Below are positions 49,612 through 58,512 of a stretch of 64,000 bases of DNA, one piece after another. The DNA lies in assembly GCF_014982715.1 (NCBI RefSeq), contig NZ_JADCJY010000001.1:744001-808000 (forward strand), in the 5' to 3' direction. Source of the DNA: Gallalistipes aquisgranensis. Lineage in GTDB: Bacteria; Bacteroidota; Bacteroidia; Bacteroidales; Rikenellaceae. Position 1 is the stretch's first letter; each line of letters opens with the position of its first letter. Under the pieces are notes generated by a model. It saw only the letters and a list, made by a program, of their open reading frames with translations, was not told the DNA's origin and did not search any database. The position numbers and the translations under genes are program-made.

Positions 49612-52125
49612 ATGCGCATCTGTTACCGGTTGCTGTTGTTGGGAATATGCCTGTCCGTGGGTGTTGCCTCTCGGGCCCAGGTGGAGGTTTTCGTACCGGT
49701 GGGGACGCCTGTGGTCAACGCCGATATGGTGGATGGACAGAAGGATAAACTGAAAAGAAGTTTTTCGGTTTCCGGCCGGCTGGTCGATTCGGTATATCAT
49801 ACGCCGATCCCTTTTGCCGGAGTCGTCCTTCTCGATACGATGGGCGTGCGGACGATCGCCCAATCCATATCCGACGAGGCGGGGCGGTTCACCGTGCGGG
49901 TCGATGATTCGGGGACATACCTGTTGCGGATCATCGTTTTCGGAAATATGCCCTGGCAAAAGAGAGTCAGACTCAGTTTGCGCCACCGCAAGATCGAACT
50001 CGGTGACCTTGCGTTCCGTTATGTCGTCGGAATTGATTCCGTGTCGGTTACGACGGTCAAGAAATTGATCCGTGTGGACATGGACAAGATCGTGTACAAC
50101 GTGGCGGACGATCCTTTCGCCAAGGGCGCCCCTCTGTTCGACGTCATGCGGAGCGTTCCGCTGGTTTCGACGGACGGCCAGGACGAACTGACGCTGAACG
50201 GTCAATCGAATTTTCTGGTTTTGGTCGACGGAAAGCGGAATGCGATTTTCAAGGGAAAGGGATTCGCCCTCTCCTCGGTCATGAAGGCTTATCCGGCGGA
50301 TGCCGTGGAAAGTATCGAGGTCATGACGATTCCTCCGCCCCGGTATGAGGCGGAGGGGATCGGCGGGGTTATCAATGTCGTCACGAAACGCAGTAAGGTG
50401 AACGGGTATTCGGTCGGGGTGAATACGTTGGCGACCTCGTTGGGGACGTTGAGTGCAGGCGCGACCGCCATGTTGAAATACGACCGGTTCTCCATGTCTT
50501 TGTTCGGCTCCGTTTCCCGGAACGACACGGGCATGGCCGAATCATGGACGGAGCGGGAAAATTTCGGTTCCGATCGGAATCGGCTGTGGTCGAATTACCA
50601 CAGGAATGACCAGCGGGAAAGAAGCCTGTTCGGAATTCTCCATATGAGTTACGATATAGATTCTCTGCGGTTGCTGACTGCCGGGGTGGATTTCGGCCAT
50701 ACGGAGACCCGGGCCGACCGGTCCGGCGTCGCCGGGATTTACGACCGGTCCGGGTTGCTGACCCGCAGATACGATACGTATGACGATGTGAAGTCCCCTT
50801 CTCCCCGGCTGACCGTCAATGTCGAATACCAGCGTTCCTTTCGGAAAAAGGAACGGATGCTGACGTTCGCCTATCTGTTCGATCGGAGTGCCGATAGGGC
50901 GGATGATCTCCGTACATTGATAGATTTTGTCGTAACGGGATCGGATATCCGGAGGGACAGGTCCCATACGCTCTCTTTCGAGCATACGGGACAGGTAGAC
51001 TATTCCGATGTGTTCAACCGCCGGCACGAGTTGAGTGCAGGAGGAAAGTACATCTGCCGCAGGTATGCAACGGGATCGTCCCGGGATTTGTTCGATGCGG
51101 CCGGTAACGTTTGGTCTAAAGACCCGTCTTATGTGGCCGACAGGCTCGGTTACGTACAGCAGATATTTTCAGGATACGGAAATTATACGCTGAAGGGAAG
51201 TAAATTCGGAGGCCGGATCGGATTTCGGGCGGAATATGCCGATAATGATGCCCGGGCGGGAACCGGCGAACAGGAAAACCGTTTTTCGAACGCCTTTTTC
51301 AACTTCATGCCGAACGTTTCCTTTTATTTCGTCCTGTCCGGAAGCCAGAATCTCAATGCCGGATATACCCACCGGGTCGGACGTCCGTCGGTGTCGATGC
51401 TCAATCCGTACAGGAATGATGCCGACCCGTCCTATATCTATTACGGCAATCCCGATCTGGAACCGGAATCGGCACACACTTTCAACGTGCAATGGGGATA
51501 TTACCGGCAGAGGCATGCGATGTCGCTCACCTTTTCTTCGGTCCTGTGCAACAATAAAATCTTCTATTACGCCCGAGATCATGGGGACGGGGTGAAGGAG
51601 ATGACCTATGGCAATGTCGGCAAAAAGAACGATTTTATGCTCTATTTTTACTATACTTATCGGACGGGCAGGAATTTCGAATGTGGGATAAACGGGCATT
51701 ACGGGTATACCCGTTTGGGCGACAGGACGAATTCCGACAGTTTCAATTCCGGTTGGCACGGGGCCCTGAACTTCCGTATCCGGACGGCTTTGTGGAAGAA
51801 TGCCGGGATCAACGGTTTTGCCACCTATTTGTCCGATAATATCCTTCTGCAAGGAGAGCGGAGTTCCTGCCCGAGCTATTCCCTTCAGTTATATCAGAAT
51901 TTCCTGGAGAACCGATTGCGGGTATCTGCGACTGCGGCACAGTTTTTCAATCAATATTATACGACGGACGGCACTACCGAGACTTCGGAATTCCGGGAGG
52001 TGTCGGAATTCCGACGCCGGGCCCGCTTTTTCAACCTGGCGGTTTCGTTCACTTTCGGGAAGATGGATGAGAAAGTCAAAAAATCCGGCAGGGCGATTCT
52101 GAACGATGATTTGATCACGCAGTGA
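49612..52125 (+). CDS. TonB-dependent-receptor-like outer-membrane beta-barrel protein (CarboxypepD_reg + OMP_b-brl type)
   Basis: An 837-residue outer-membrane protein. The signal peptide starts at ATG 49612 (MRICYRLLLLGICLSVGVASRAQ). It has a carboxypeptidase-regulatory-like domain (FSVSGRLVDSVYHTPIPFAG ... VRLSLRH), then a plug-like region with DEAVE-type motif IEVMTIPPPRYEAEGIGGVI. A long beta-barrel follows with many aromatic-ended strands (AYLFDRSADRADDL, NAGYTHRVGRPSVSMLNPYR). No STN domain and no SusD partner, so it belongs to the outer-membrane-receptor subgroup of unknown ligand. The longer open frame from 49531 is rejected because it has no signal peptide at its start. Confidence 0.8.
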   Translation: MRICYRLLLLGICLSVGVASRAQVEVFVPVGTPVVNADMVDGQKDKLKRSFSVSGRLVDSVYHTPIPFAGVVLLDTMGVRTIAQSISDEAGRFTVRVDDSGTYLLRIIVFGNMPWQKRVRLSLRHRKIELGDLAFRYVVGIDSVSVTTVKKLIRVDMDKIVYNVADDPFAKGAPLFDVMRSVPLVSTDGQDELTLNGQSNFLVLVDGKRNAIFKGKGFALSSVMKAYPADAVESIEVMTIPPPRYEAEGIGGVINVVTKRSKVNGYSVGVNTLATSLGTLSAGATAMLKYDRFSMSLFGSVSRNDTGMAESWTERENFGSDRNRLWSNYHRNDQRERSLFGILHMSYDIDSLRLLTAGVDFGHTETRADRSGVAGIYDRSGLLTRRYDTYDDVKSPSPRLTVNVEYQRSFRKKERMLTFAYLFDRSADRADDLRTLIDFVVTGSDIRRDRSHTLSFEHTGQVDYSDVFNRRHELSAGGKYICRRYATGSSRDLFDAAGNVWSKDPSYVADRLGYVQQIFSGYGNYTLKGSKFGGRIGFRAEYADNDARAGTGEQENRFSNAFFNFMPNVSFYFVLSGSQNLNAGYTHRVGRPSVSMLNPYRNDADPSYIYYGNPDLEPESAHTFNVQWGYYRQRHAMSLTFSSVLCNNKIFYYARDHGDGVKEMTYGNVGKKNDFMLYFYYTYRTGRNFECGINGHYGYTRLGDRTNSDSFNSGWHGALNFRIRTALWKNAGINGFATYLSDNILLQGERSSCPSYSLQLYQNFLENRLRVSATAAQFFNQYYTTDGTTETSEFREVSEFRRRARFFNLAVSFTFGKMDEKVKKSGRAILNDDLITQ

Positions 52126-52242
52126 TACGTATTGTTCTGAAAAAACGATAGTGTATGATCCTGTTTTTCTGCAACGAAAGATGCGGGAGAGCGGTCGGCC
52201 TTGCGGAAACGGGGTTCGGGGAAGAGGCGAATGCGGTGTCCG

Positions 52243-52290
52243 AAAATGAAAACCCTGATTATCTTGATAGATAATCAGGGTTTTCATTTT
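52243..52290. terminator. Bidirectional terminator
   Basis: AAAATGAAAACCCTGATTATC-ttgat(a)-GATAATCAGGGTTTTCATTTT is a 20-bp inverted repeat just downstream of tRNA-Lys on the minus strand and after the receptor gene on the plus strand. Confidence 0.85.
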
Positions 52291-52293
52291 GGT

Positions 52294-52365
52294 GGATCGT
52301 CAGGGGCTCGAACCCTGGACCCCAACATTAAGAGTGTCGTGCTCTACCAGCTGAGCTAACGATCC
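52294..52365 (-). tRNA. tRNA-Lys (anticodon CUU)
   Basis: On the minus strand GGATCGT (5') pairs with ACGATCC (3'). The D-arm reads AGCTCAGCTGGTAGAGC, the anticodon stem CGACA/TGTTG encloses CTCTTAA (CTT at positions 34-36), and the T-arm contains GGGTTCGAGCCCC. No CCA is encoded. It has its own promoter. Confidence 0.95.
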
Positions 52366-52408
52366 GTCCGTTGCCCAAAGAAGACCGGATGGTTTTCAAT
52401 AGCGGATG

Positions 52409-52439
52409 CAAAGGTAGCTATTTTTGTGCTATTTCCAAA
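52409..52439 (-). promoter_or_regulatory. Promoter of tRNA-Lys
   Basis: Minus-strand TTTG (52439-52436), 19 nt, TACCTTTG (52416-52409), 43 nt upstream of the mature tRNA 5' end. Confidence 0.75.
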
Positions 52440-52469
52440 TTTTCCGGCGAAAAAAATCGGTAAAATGCA

Positions 52470-53726
52470 CTATTCGTACTCTCCCGACTTGAGCATCGCC
52501 ACTTCGCGCGGAGTCAGAAAACGCCATGCACCCCGTTTGAGGCTCTTTTTGGTCAGCCCTGCGAAGTATACCCGGTCGAGTTTCTGCACCTTGTAGCCGA
52601 AGTATTCGAAAATACGGCGCACGATACGGTTGCGTCCCGAGTGGATTTCGATACCGATCTCCTTGTGGTTGTCCTTCACGTAGCTGATCTCGTCGGCGAA
52701 GATGGGACCGTCTTCCAGTTCCACTCCCTGAGCGATCTGTTCCATGTCGGCTTTGGTGAGGGGTTTGTCGAGCGATACTTGGTATATCTTCTTTTTGGAG
52801 TAGGAGGGGTGGGTGAGCCGTTTGGTCAGATCGCCGTCGTTGGTGATGAGCAGGACCCCCACACTGTTTTTGTCCAGTCGTCCCACGGGATAGACCCGTT
52901 CGGTGCAGGCGCCCTTGACGAGGTCCATGACCGTTTTGTCGGCGTGCGGATCGTCCAGTGTCGTGACGAACCCTTTGGGTTTGTTCATCAGGATGTACAC
53001 TTTCTTCTCGCCCCGCACGATACTGTCGTTGAAACGCACTTCGTCATCGGGGGAGACTTTGCTGCCCAGCTCTGTCACTACCACACCGTTGACCGTCACC
53101 ACTCCCGCCGTGATGTAGTCGTCCGCTTCCCGGCGGGAACAGAGACCGGACATGGCCAGGAACCGGTTCAACCGGATAGGTTTGTCCTGTTTCGGAGCGG
53201 CGAACCGGGGATAGTCTCCGTCTTTTTTCGGTTTGTCGAAGCGTTTGCCTCCCGTCTGTTTTTTCCATTCCCCGCTCTTTTTCCTGTCGCCGTAGGGTTT
53301 GCCCGTTCGTTCCGGGTCGTTCCGGTCGCGCCATCCGTGGCCCGCTCCCTCGTCCCTGCGGAAATGTTCCCGTGCGGGTTTGCCTTTCCAATCCTTCTCT
53401 TCGTATGGTTTTCGTGTCGTACGGGCGTTCCCGTCCTCTTTCGGATAAGGCTTCCCGTTATCTTTCAGCCGGTTGTCTTTCGTGAAATTGGGGTTGAAAG
53501 AGCGGCGCGGACGCTCGCCTTCCTCTCTGTCGTGCCTCGGATAATCGGGCCGGGTGTCCCGGGATATCCGCTCCACGCGCTTGACACCCGTGCGTGTCCG
53601 TTTGTCCTTGGTAAAGGAGGCGTAGCTTCCTTCGCGGCGGTCTGAATCTTCCCGATGGAGACCGTCTCCATTCCGCTCCCCGAACTCTTTCGTGCGGGGT
53701 TTGTCTTTCGGATTGAAATTTCTCAT
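52470..53726 (-). CDS. RluB/RsuA-family 23S rRNA pseudouridine synthase with a long charged N-terminal extension
   Basis: A 418-residue protein. Residues 1 to about 180 are low-complexity, rich in Arg/Lys/Asp/Gly/Pro (KPRTKEFGERNGDGLHRE, KPYGDRKKSGEWKKQTGG) with no fold. After that come an S4 RNA-binding domain (IRLNRFLAMSGLCSRREADD) and the catalytic pseudouridine synthase domain, with the Asp motif VGRLDKNSVGVLLITNDGDL and the C-terminal HSGRNRIVRRIFEYFG. It would modify 23S rRNA. ATG 53726 is preferred to the earlier 53753 because the -7 box TACCTTTG (53758-53751) puts transcription start between them. The extension likely aids RNA binding; similar ones occur in Bacteroidetes relatives. 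Confidence 0.9.
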   Translation of the reverse strand: MRNFNPKDKPRTKEFGERNGDGLHREDSDRREGSYASFTKDKRTRTGVKRVERISRDTRPDYPRHDREEGERPRRSFNPNFTKDNRLKDNGKPYPKEDGNARTTRKPYEEKDWKGKPAREHFRRDEGAGHGWRDRNDPERTGKPYGDRKKSGEWKKQTGGKRFDKPKKDGDYPRFAAPKQDKPIRLNRFLAMSGLCSRREADDYITAGVVTVNGVVVTELGSKVSPDDEVRFNDSIVRGEKKVYILMNKPKGFVTTLDDPHADKTVMDLVKGACTERVYPVGRLDKNSVGVLLITNDGDLTKRLTHPSYSKKKIYQVSLDKPLTKADMEQIAQGVELEDGPIFADEISYVKDNHKEIGIEIHSGRNRIVRRIFEYFGYKVQKLDRVYFAGLTKKSLKRGAWRFLTPREVAMLKSGEYE

Positions 53727-53750
53727 GTGTGGTTGTGTGTTAAAAGTGGT

Positions 53751-53758
53751 CAAAGGTA
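53751..53758 (-). promoter_or_regulatory. -7 box for the pseudouridine synthase gene
   Basis: Minus-strand TACCTTTG, 24 nt before ATG 53726. It overlaps the upstream candidate start at 53753, ruling that start out. Confidence 0.6.
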
Positions 53759-53771
53759 AGGTTTATTTTGT

Positions 53772-53779
53772 TATATTTG
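53772..53779 (+). promoter_or_regulatory. -7 box for the MalY/PatB gene
   Basis: TATATTTG, 30 nt upstream of ATG 53810, divergent to the pseudouridine synthase promoter. Confidence 0.5.
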
Positions 53780-53809
53780 TACAGGTTTCGAATTTAATTC
53801 TCAATCTGC

Positions 53810-55003
53810 ATGTCTGTTATGGAGTACGATTTCGACCGGGTGGTCGTCCGTGAAGGGACCCGTTGCGAAAAATACGACAGCCGGGAAGAGATTTTCGGCC
53901 GGGCCGATGTGATTCCGCTTTGGGTGGCGGACATGGATTTCGAAGTGGCTCCGTTCATCACGGAGGCCATTATGCGCCGGGCCGCCCATCCTGTTTACGG
54001 TTACGAGTTCCGGGGCTCCGGATTTTACGATTCCGCTGCCGGCTGGATCGCCCGCCGGGGCGGATGGAACGTCGAGCCCGGATGGATGAATTTTACTCCG
54101 GGGGTCGTTTCCGGTCTGGTTTGCGCGATGCGGGCCGTTACGCAGGAGGGCGATAGGGTGGTGATCCAGCCTCCGGTCTATCCTCCGTTCGCCCGTGTGA
54201 CGAAGTCCAACGGGCGCCGTCTGGTCGAGAATCCGCTTCGGGAGACGAACGCGGGATATGAAATGGATTTCGACGATCTCGACCGGAAGCTGAACGGGGC
54301 GAAAGCGTTGCTTCTCTGCAATCCCCAGAACCCTACCGGGCGTGTCTTTACGCGCAGAGAACTGGAGCGGGTGGGGGAGTTGTGCATAAGGCATGATGTG
54401 GTTTTGATTTCGGACGAGATTCATTGCGACCTGATTCAAAAACCATACCAGCACATACATATAGCGTCTCTTTCGGATGAGTTGGCCCACAGGACGATAA
54501 CGCTGGTGGCTCCGAGCAAGACCTTCAATCTGGCAGGTCTCTCCACGTCGCTGGCCGTGATTCCCGATCCGTCGCTCCGGAGGCGGTTCCGGGCCGAGTT
54601 CGACAGGATGCACATAGACCAGGGGAACGTTTTCGGCACGGCTGCGCTCGAAGCCGCCTACCGGCAGGGTGACGAATGGCTGGACCGGCTGTTGGAGTAT
54701 GTGAGGGGGAATATGGAGTATGTGACGGAATTTTTCGCCCGGCATATTCCTTCCGTGAAGACCCGGCCGAGCGAAGGAACCTATATGATGTGGCTCGATT
54801 TTCGTGCCTGGGGGCTCTCTCCGCAGGAGTTGTGGCATTTTCTCGTCTTCGAGGCGGGGTTGGGTCTGAATGAAGGGGCCCGGTTCGGCACGGGAGGCGA
54901 AGGGTTCATGCGGATCAATCTGGCCACCCGCCGGGCACTGGTCGAACAAGCCATGTCGCAACTGGAAACGGCTTGCCGGAAACGGGGTCTGACAGGGGTG
55001 TGA
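53810..55003 (+). CDS. MalY/PatB-family PLP aminotransferase (probable cystathionine beta-lyase)
   Basis: A 397-residue fold-type I PLP enzyme. It begins MEYDFDRVVVREGTRCEKYD (family start; 53819 is an alternative ATG), has the conserved PLWVADMDFEV, LLLCNPQNPTGRVF, the metal-free PLP site ISDEIHCDL and the PLP-lysine motif LVAPSKTFNLAGLSTS. C-terminal RINLATRRALVEQAM carries the substrate-carboxylate Arg. The usual reaction is C-S beta-elimination from cystathionine or cysteine conjugates, giving pyruvate, ammonia and a thiol. Physiological substrate unproven. Confidence 0.92.
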   Translation: MSVMEYDFDRVVVREGTRCEKYDSREEIFGRADVIPLWVADMDFEVAPFITEAIMRRAAHPVYGYEFRGSGFYDSAAGWIARRGGWNVEPGWMNFTPGVVSGLVCAMRAVTQEGDRVVIQPPVYPPFARVTKSNGRRLVENPLRETNAGYEMDFDDLDRKLNGAKALLLCNPQNPTGRVFTRRELERVGELCIRHDVVLISDEIHCDLIQKPYQHIHIASLSDELAHRTITLVAPSKTFNLAGLSTSLAVIPDPSLRRRFRAEFDRMHIDQGNVFGTAALEAAYRQGDEWLDRLLEYVRGNMEYVTEFFARHIPSVKTRPSEGTYMMWLDFRAWGLSPQELWHFLVFEAGLGLNEGARFGTGGEGFMRINLATRRALVEQAMSQLETACRKRGLTGV

Positions 55004-55051
55004 CGGCTTTCTTTCGTATGCCTGTCGATTCCGGGACCGCGGTGTCCGGGT

Positions 55052-55822
55052 CTACTTCCTGGCGATGAAATAGAGGTCGAAACAGCGGTCGTCGGCCGTC
55101 GCAAAACGGTAATCTTCCATGGTGATGGTCGAGGTGAGCCGGCGGTTGTCCACCAGCAGCCGGCGACGATTCATGCGGTTGAGGATGTCGTAGGGAATTT
55201 TGAGCATCCACCGGGGCAGGACATACTGCAGCCGGAAGATGTCGAACCGGGTGATGTTTTCCACCGACTTCTTGTTTTTGGCATAGTAGTCCATCACCTT
55301 TTCGTCGCCGAATACACCTTGGGCGTCTATTTCTCCGAAATGACTGCCGATCAGGTTCTTGAATTCATCCACGGTGTATTCCCTCACGTGCCACGGATTG
55401 CGTGTGAGCGACATCTTCTTGTTGGGAGTCGAGACGATCAGTTGTCCGCCCGGTTTCAGCACGCGGTATATCTCCCTCACGAAACCGAAGTCGTCCTTGA
55501 TATGTTCGATCACCTGGAACGTGATGACGAAGTCGAAACTGTTGGAGGCGATTCCCTTCAGTGGCGGAACCGTCATTTTGTGGAACTCTACGTTTCCGTA
55601 TCCCGACAAGTCTATTCCGGGTTCGAATTTGTCGATCGTGATGAAACTTTTGGCATGGGGCGATATGATCGAGACGCCGTAGCCGCTGCCCGTGCCGATT
55701 TCCAGTACACTGCCCGATACCAGTTCCGCTGCCCGGTGATAGGCCAGCTGCGATCTCTGAAATACGTAGTTGTCCGAAACGTCCTGTTGCGATACCCGTT
55801 CCGCGCTTTGTATGCTTCTCAT
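55052..55822 (-). CDS. Class I SAM-dependent methyltransferase
   Basis: A 256-residue cytosolic methyltransferase. SAM motif I is VLEIGTGSGYGVSII, the acidic residue follows in FITIDKFEPG, motif II/III are DFVITFQVIEHIKDD and VLKPGGQLIVSTPN. The C-terminal ~80 residues (RFDIFRLQYVLPRWML, MNRRRLLVDNRRL) vary from the core and may bind the acceptor. The substrate is unknown; small-molecule or glycan precursors are typical. It starts 1 nt after the stop of the CvfB-like gene on the same strand, so it is translationally coupled and probably co-regulated with it. Confidence 0.88.
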   Translation of the reverse strand: MRSIQSAERVSQQDVSDNYVFQRSQLAYHRAAELVSGSVLEIGTGSGYGVSIISPHAKSFITIDKFEPGIDLSGYGNVEFHKMTVPPLKGIASNSFDFVITFQVIEHIKDDFGFVREIYRVLKPGGQLIVSTPNKKMSLTRNPWHVREYTVDEFKNLIGSHFGEIDAQGVFGDEKVMDYYAKNKKSVENITRFDIFRLQYVLPRWMLKIPYDILNRMNRRRLLVDNRRLTSTITMEDYRFATADDRCFDLYFIARK

Positions 55823-55823
55823 C

Positions 55824-56666
55824 TCACTGTTTTTTCGTTAGTCGGGTCACGGTGCCGTCCGTCTCCACTTCGCCGCGCTTGAGCAGGTAACCCAGCGACC
55901 GTTTGAAAACCTTTTTGCTCATGCGGATCGCTGCGGCGATCGTCTCCGGCGGGCTGTCGTCTCCCAGCGGAATGCTCCCTCCCGCGTTGCGGATGATTTC
56001 CAGAAGCCGGTCGGCCGACCGGCGCACCTCGTCGAACCCCTCCTGCTGCAGGCTGACGTCCACCCGGTTGTCCGGAGCGATCTTGCGGACGTAGGCCGTA
56101 GCCGTCTCCCCGATGGATACATGTCGGAACAGCTGGTTGCGGTAGAGCATGCCCCAATGCCGGTCGTCAATAACCACGCGGTAGCCCAGCGGCGTCTCCG
56201 TTGCGATCCGGACGGTTACCTGCTGGCGGGGACGGATCGTCAGCTCCTCGTTGGAGATGAATCCGTTGAGGCGGGCGGAGGCTACGGCCCGGCCCGTGAT
56301 GTTGTCCCGGTAGATATAGACCACATAGCTGTGCCCGGCCTGCATCGGAACGCTCTGGTTTCGGTTGGGGACGAAAAGGTCCTTTCCCTGCAGACCCCAG
56401 TCGAGAAAAGCCCCGTGGATGGTTTTGTCCACCACTTTCAGATAAGCCGTCTGGCCGACGGCAGCCAACGGACGTTCGGTCGTAGCTACCAAGCGGTCCT
56501 CCGAATCGTGGTAGACGAACACTTCCTTCGTGTCGCCCGGTTTGTCGTTCAGCGACACATAGCGGTTGGGCAGGAGTACTTCGGCCCCCTCTTCGTCCGC
56601 GAGATAGAGACCGTGATCCGATATGCGACTGACCGTGAGGGTCTGGTAACTGCCTGCCTGCAACAT
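55824..56666 (-). CDS. CvfB-like S1 RNA-binding protein
   Basis: A 280-residue protein of the CvfB/YitL family. It has three S1-like OB modules (LTVSRISDHGLYLADEEGAE, VGQTAYLKVVDKTIHGAFLD, GETATAYVRKIAPDNRVDVS) and a C-terminal winged helix (RMSKKVFKRSLGYLLKRGEV). In Firmicutes CvfB binds RNA and affects virulence regulation; the role here is unknown. ATG 56666 is used because the -7 box TAGCTTTG at 56698-56691 covers the earlier in-frame Met at 56693. The gene is divergent from an omega-amidase and upstream of a coupled methyltransferase. Confidence 0.88.
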   Translation of the reverse strand: MLQAGSYQTLTVSRISDHGLYLADEEGAEVLLPNRYVSLNDKPGDTKEVFVYHDSEDRLVATTERPLAAVGQTAYLKVVDKTIHGAFLDWGLQGKDLFVPNRNQSVPMQAGHSYVVYIYRDNITGRAVASARLNGFISNEELTIRPRQQVTVRIATETPLGYRVVIDDRHWGMLYRNQLFRHVSIGETATAYVRKIAPDNRVDVSLQQEGFDEVRRSADRLLEIIRNAGGSIPLGDDSPPETIAAAIRMSKKVFKRSLGYLLKRGEVETDGTVTRLTKKQ

Positions 56667-56690
56667 GCTGTTTTTCGTAATGATTTCCCG

Positions 56691-56698
56691 CAAAGCTA
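56691..56698 (-). promoter_or_regulatory. -7 box for the CvfB-like operon
   Basis: Minus-strand TAGCTTTG, 24 nt before ATG 56666. Confidence 0.55.
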
Positions 56699-56721
56699 CT
56701 CAAATTCTCGTCAGAATCCGC

Positions 56722-56729
56722 TATCTTTA
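56722..56729 (+). promoter_or_regulatory. -7 box for the omega-amidase gene
   Basis: TATCTTTA, 17 nt before ATG 56747. Confidence 0.5.
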
Positions 56730-56746
56730 TCCGAAATAATTCAGCT

Positions 56747-57517
56747 ATGTCTTTGAAAATAGCTCTTATCCAGGCGGATATATGTTGGAAAAACGCGTCC
56801 CTGAACCGGAAGCGCCTTTCGGAGAGTCTTTCCGCGGTGGAAGCAGACCTGATCGTGCTGCCCGAAACCTTTACCACGGGTTTCGCCCCTTCGCCTTCCG
56901 TCGGGGAGGCCGAGACGATGGACGGAGAGACGGTGGAGTGGATGCGGCGGACGGCATTCCGCACGGGAGCGGCCCTGGCCGGTTCGCTGCCCCTCTCCGA
57001 GGGAGGCGTCGTGTATAACCGTTTTCTGTTCGTCACTCCGGAAGGAGGTCTTTACGCCTACGACAAGCGCCATCTGTTCCGTATGGGAGGGGAAAGGGGG
57101 GCCTGCCGGCCGGGAGAGAGACGGGTGATCGTAGAATACAGGGGGTGGCGGATCTTCCTGTCGGTCTGCTACGATCTGCGGTTTCCCGTCTGGTGCCGTA
57201 ACCGGGGCGATTACGACCTGATGCTCTGCTGTGCTTCGTGGCCCGCTTCGCGCCGGGAGGTATGGAATCTGCTGCTGCGTGCCCGGGCGGTGGAAAACCT
57301 CTGCTACGTGGCGGGGGTGAACCGGGTGGGGAGCGATCCGTTCGTGCCTCGTTATGCGGGCGATTCGACCGTCGTGGATTTCCGGGGAGGAACGCTGGCA
57401 CGGGCTCCGGAGGACAAGGAGGCCGTCGTGACGACCGTGCTCGAACGGGAACCGTTGCTCCGTTTCCGTGAGAAATTTCCTGCACATCTGGATGCAGACG
57501 ATTTCCGTCTGGAATAG
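56747..57517 (+). CDS. Nitrilase-superfamily omega-amidase (YafV-like)
   Basis: A 256-residue carbon-nitrogen hydrolase. The catalytic triad is clear: Glu in VLPETFTTGF (about residue 40), Lys in YAYDKRHLF (about 106) and Cys in LSVCYDLRFPVWCRN (about 144). The family hydrolyses alpha-ketoglutaramate and alpha-ketosuccinamate; the YafV/Nit2 branch fits the PETFTTGF and CYDLRFP wording. Metabolite repair of glutamine transamination products is the probable role. It is independent of the divergent CvfB gene. Confidence 0.9.
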   Translation: MSLKIALIQADICWKNASLNRKRLSESLSAVEADLIVLPETFTTGFAPSPSVGEAETMDGETVEWMRRTAFRTGAALAGSLPLSEGGVVYNRFLFVTPEGGLYAYDKRHLFRMGGERGACRPGERRVIVEYRGWRIFLSVCYDLRFPVWCRNRGDYDLMLCCASWPASRREVWNLLLRARAVENLCYVAGVNRVGSDPFVPRYAGDSTVVDFRGGTLARAPEDKEAVVTTVLEREPLLRFREKFPAHLDADDFRLE

Positions 57518-57594
57518 AGCGTGTTTCCTGTCTCCGTCGTCGGCGCAGCCGCTTCGTTTTGTTTCGCGTGCGGGAAAATGTGCAGAATAATTCC

Positions 57595-57602
57595 TATCTT
57601 TA
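57595..57602 (+). promoter_or_regulatory. -7 box for the lytic transglycosylase-uvrA unit
   Basis: TATCTTTA, 22 nt before ATG 57625. Confidence 0.5.
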
Positions 57603-57624
57603 CACGTTTATTTTGCGACGACGT

Positions 57625-58512
57625 ATGAAGAATTGTATCTGCCTGTTCCTATCGCTTTTCGTGCTGACCACGGTGCTGCCTGCCCAGAACCTTTTTCCGC
57701 AGGCGATGGTGCCCGTGATGCCCGAGACTTTGGAATTCGCCGGCGAGGAGGTGCCGCTCGGCAACTACGACACGAGGGAGAGCCTTCGGCGCGAGCTCTC
57801 CGTAACCATGTACATGCATTCGCGCACGCTCTATGCCCTGTTGCAGACCACCCGCTACTTTCCTGTGATCGAGCCGATTCTGAAAAAGAACGGTATTCCG
57901 GACGATTTCAAATACCTGTGCATGGCCGAGAGCGGTCTCAATCCCGAAGTGCGCTCCCCGGCCGGAGCCGCAGGCCTGTGGCAGATCATGCCCGCCGTGG
58001 GACGGAGCTATGGCATGGAGGTGGGCAGGGGCGTGGACGAGCGTTACCATGTGGAGATGGCTACCGAAGCCGCCTGCCGTCACCTGAAAGAATCGTACGA
58101 CCGGCTGGGGTCCTGGACGTTGGCTGCGGCCGCCTACAACCTCGGTCTGACGGGAGTCGTCACCCGGCTTGAAAAGCAGGGGGTAAACGACTATTACGAT
58201 GCGTTCTTTCCCGATGAAACCCTGCGCTATGTCTTCCGGATTCTCTCGCTCAAACTGGTGACGGAACATCCCCTGCGCTACGGATTCCTGATCGGGGAGG
58301 AGGACTATTGCGAGCCGTTGGATGAGTACCGGGAAGTGACGGTCGGCGACCATAAGATCGACTGGGCCGCTTTTGCCCGGGAACAGGGCACCAACTACAA
58401 AATGCTCCGGGCCTATAATCCCTGGATACGGAATTACGACAGTCAGAACCCTGCGGGACGCCGCTACACGGTGCGTATTCCGCTCGAAGGACACAGAAAC
58501 GGAAAGAAGTGA
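57625..58512 (+). CDS. Secreted lytic transglycosylase (MltD/SLT-type)
   Basis: A 295-residue exported peptidoglycan lyase. The signal peptide is [21 protein letters not shown]. The SLT catalytic domain contains the Glu in [20 protein letters not shown], then [15 protein letters not shown] and [18 protein letters not shown]-terminal stretch ([20 protein letters not shown] ... [11 protein letters not shown]) resembles a LysM-like cell-wall-binding part. The enzyme cleaves the glycan strand to leave 1,6-anhydro-muropeptides. Its last four bases overlap the GTG start of uvrA (GTGA), so the two genes are coupled. Confidence 0.92.
   Translation: MKNCICLFLSLFVLTTVLPAQNLFPQAMVPVMPETLEFAGEEVPLGNYDTRESLRRELSVTMYMHSRTLYALLQTTRYFPVIEPILKKNGIPDDFKYLCMAESGLNPEVRSPAGAAGLWQIMPAVGRSYGMEVGRGVDERYHVEMATEAACRHLKESYDRLGSWTLAAAAYNLGLTGVVTRLEKQGVNDYYDAFFPDETLRYVFRILSLKLVTEHPLRYGFLIGEEDYCEPLDEYREVTVGDHKIDWAAFAREQGTNYKMLRAYNPWIRNYDSQNPAGRRYTVRIPLEGHRNGKK

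Noticed and set aside
52154-52273. A 39-codon plus-strand frame (MILFFCNERCGRAV...)
   Set aside because: It ends inside the bidirectional terminator hairpin, has no signal or family features and no ribosome-binding context; probably chance.
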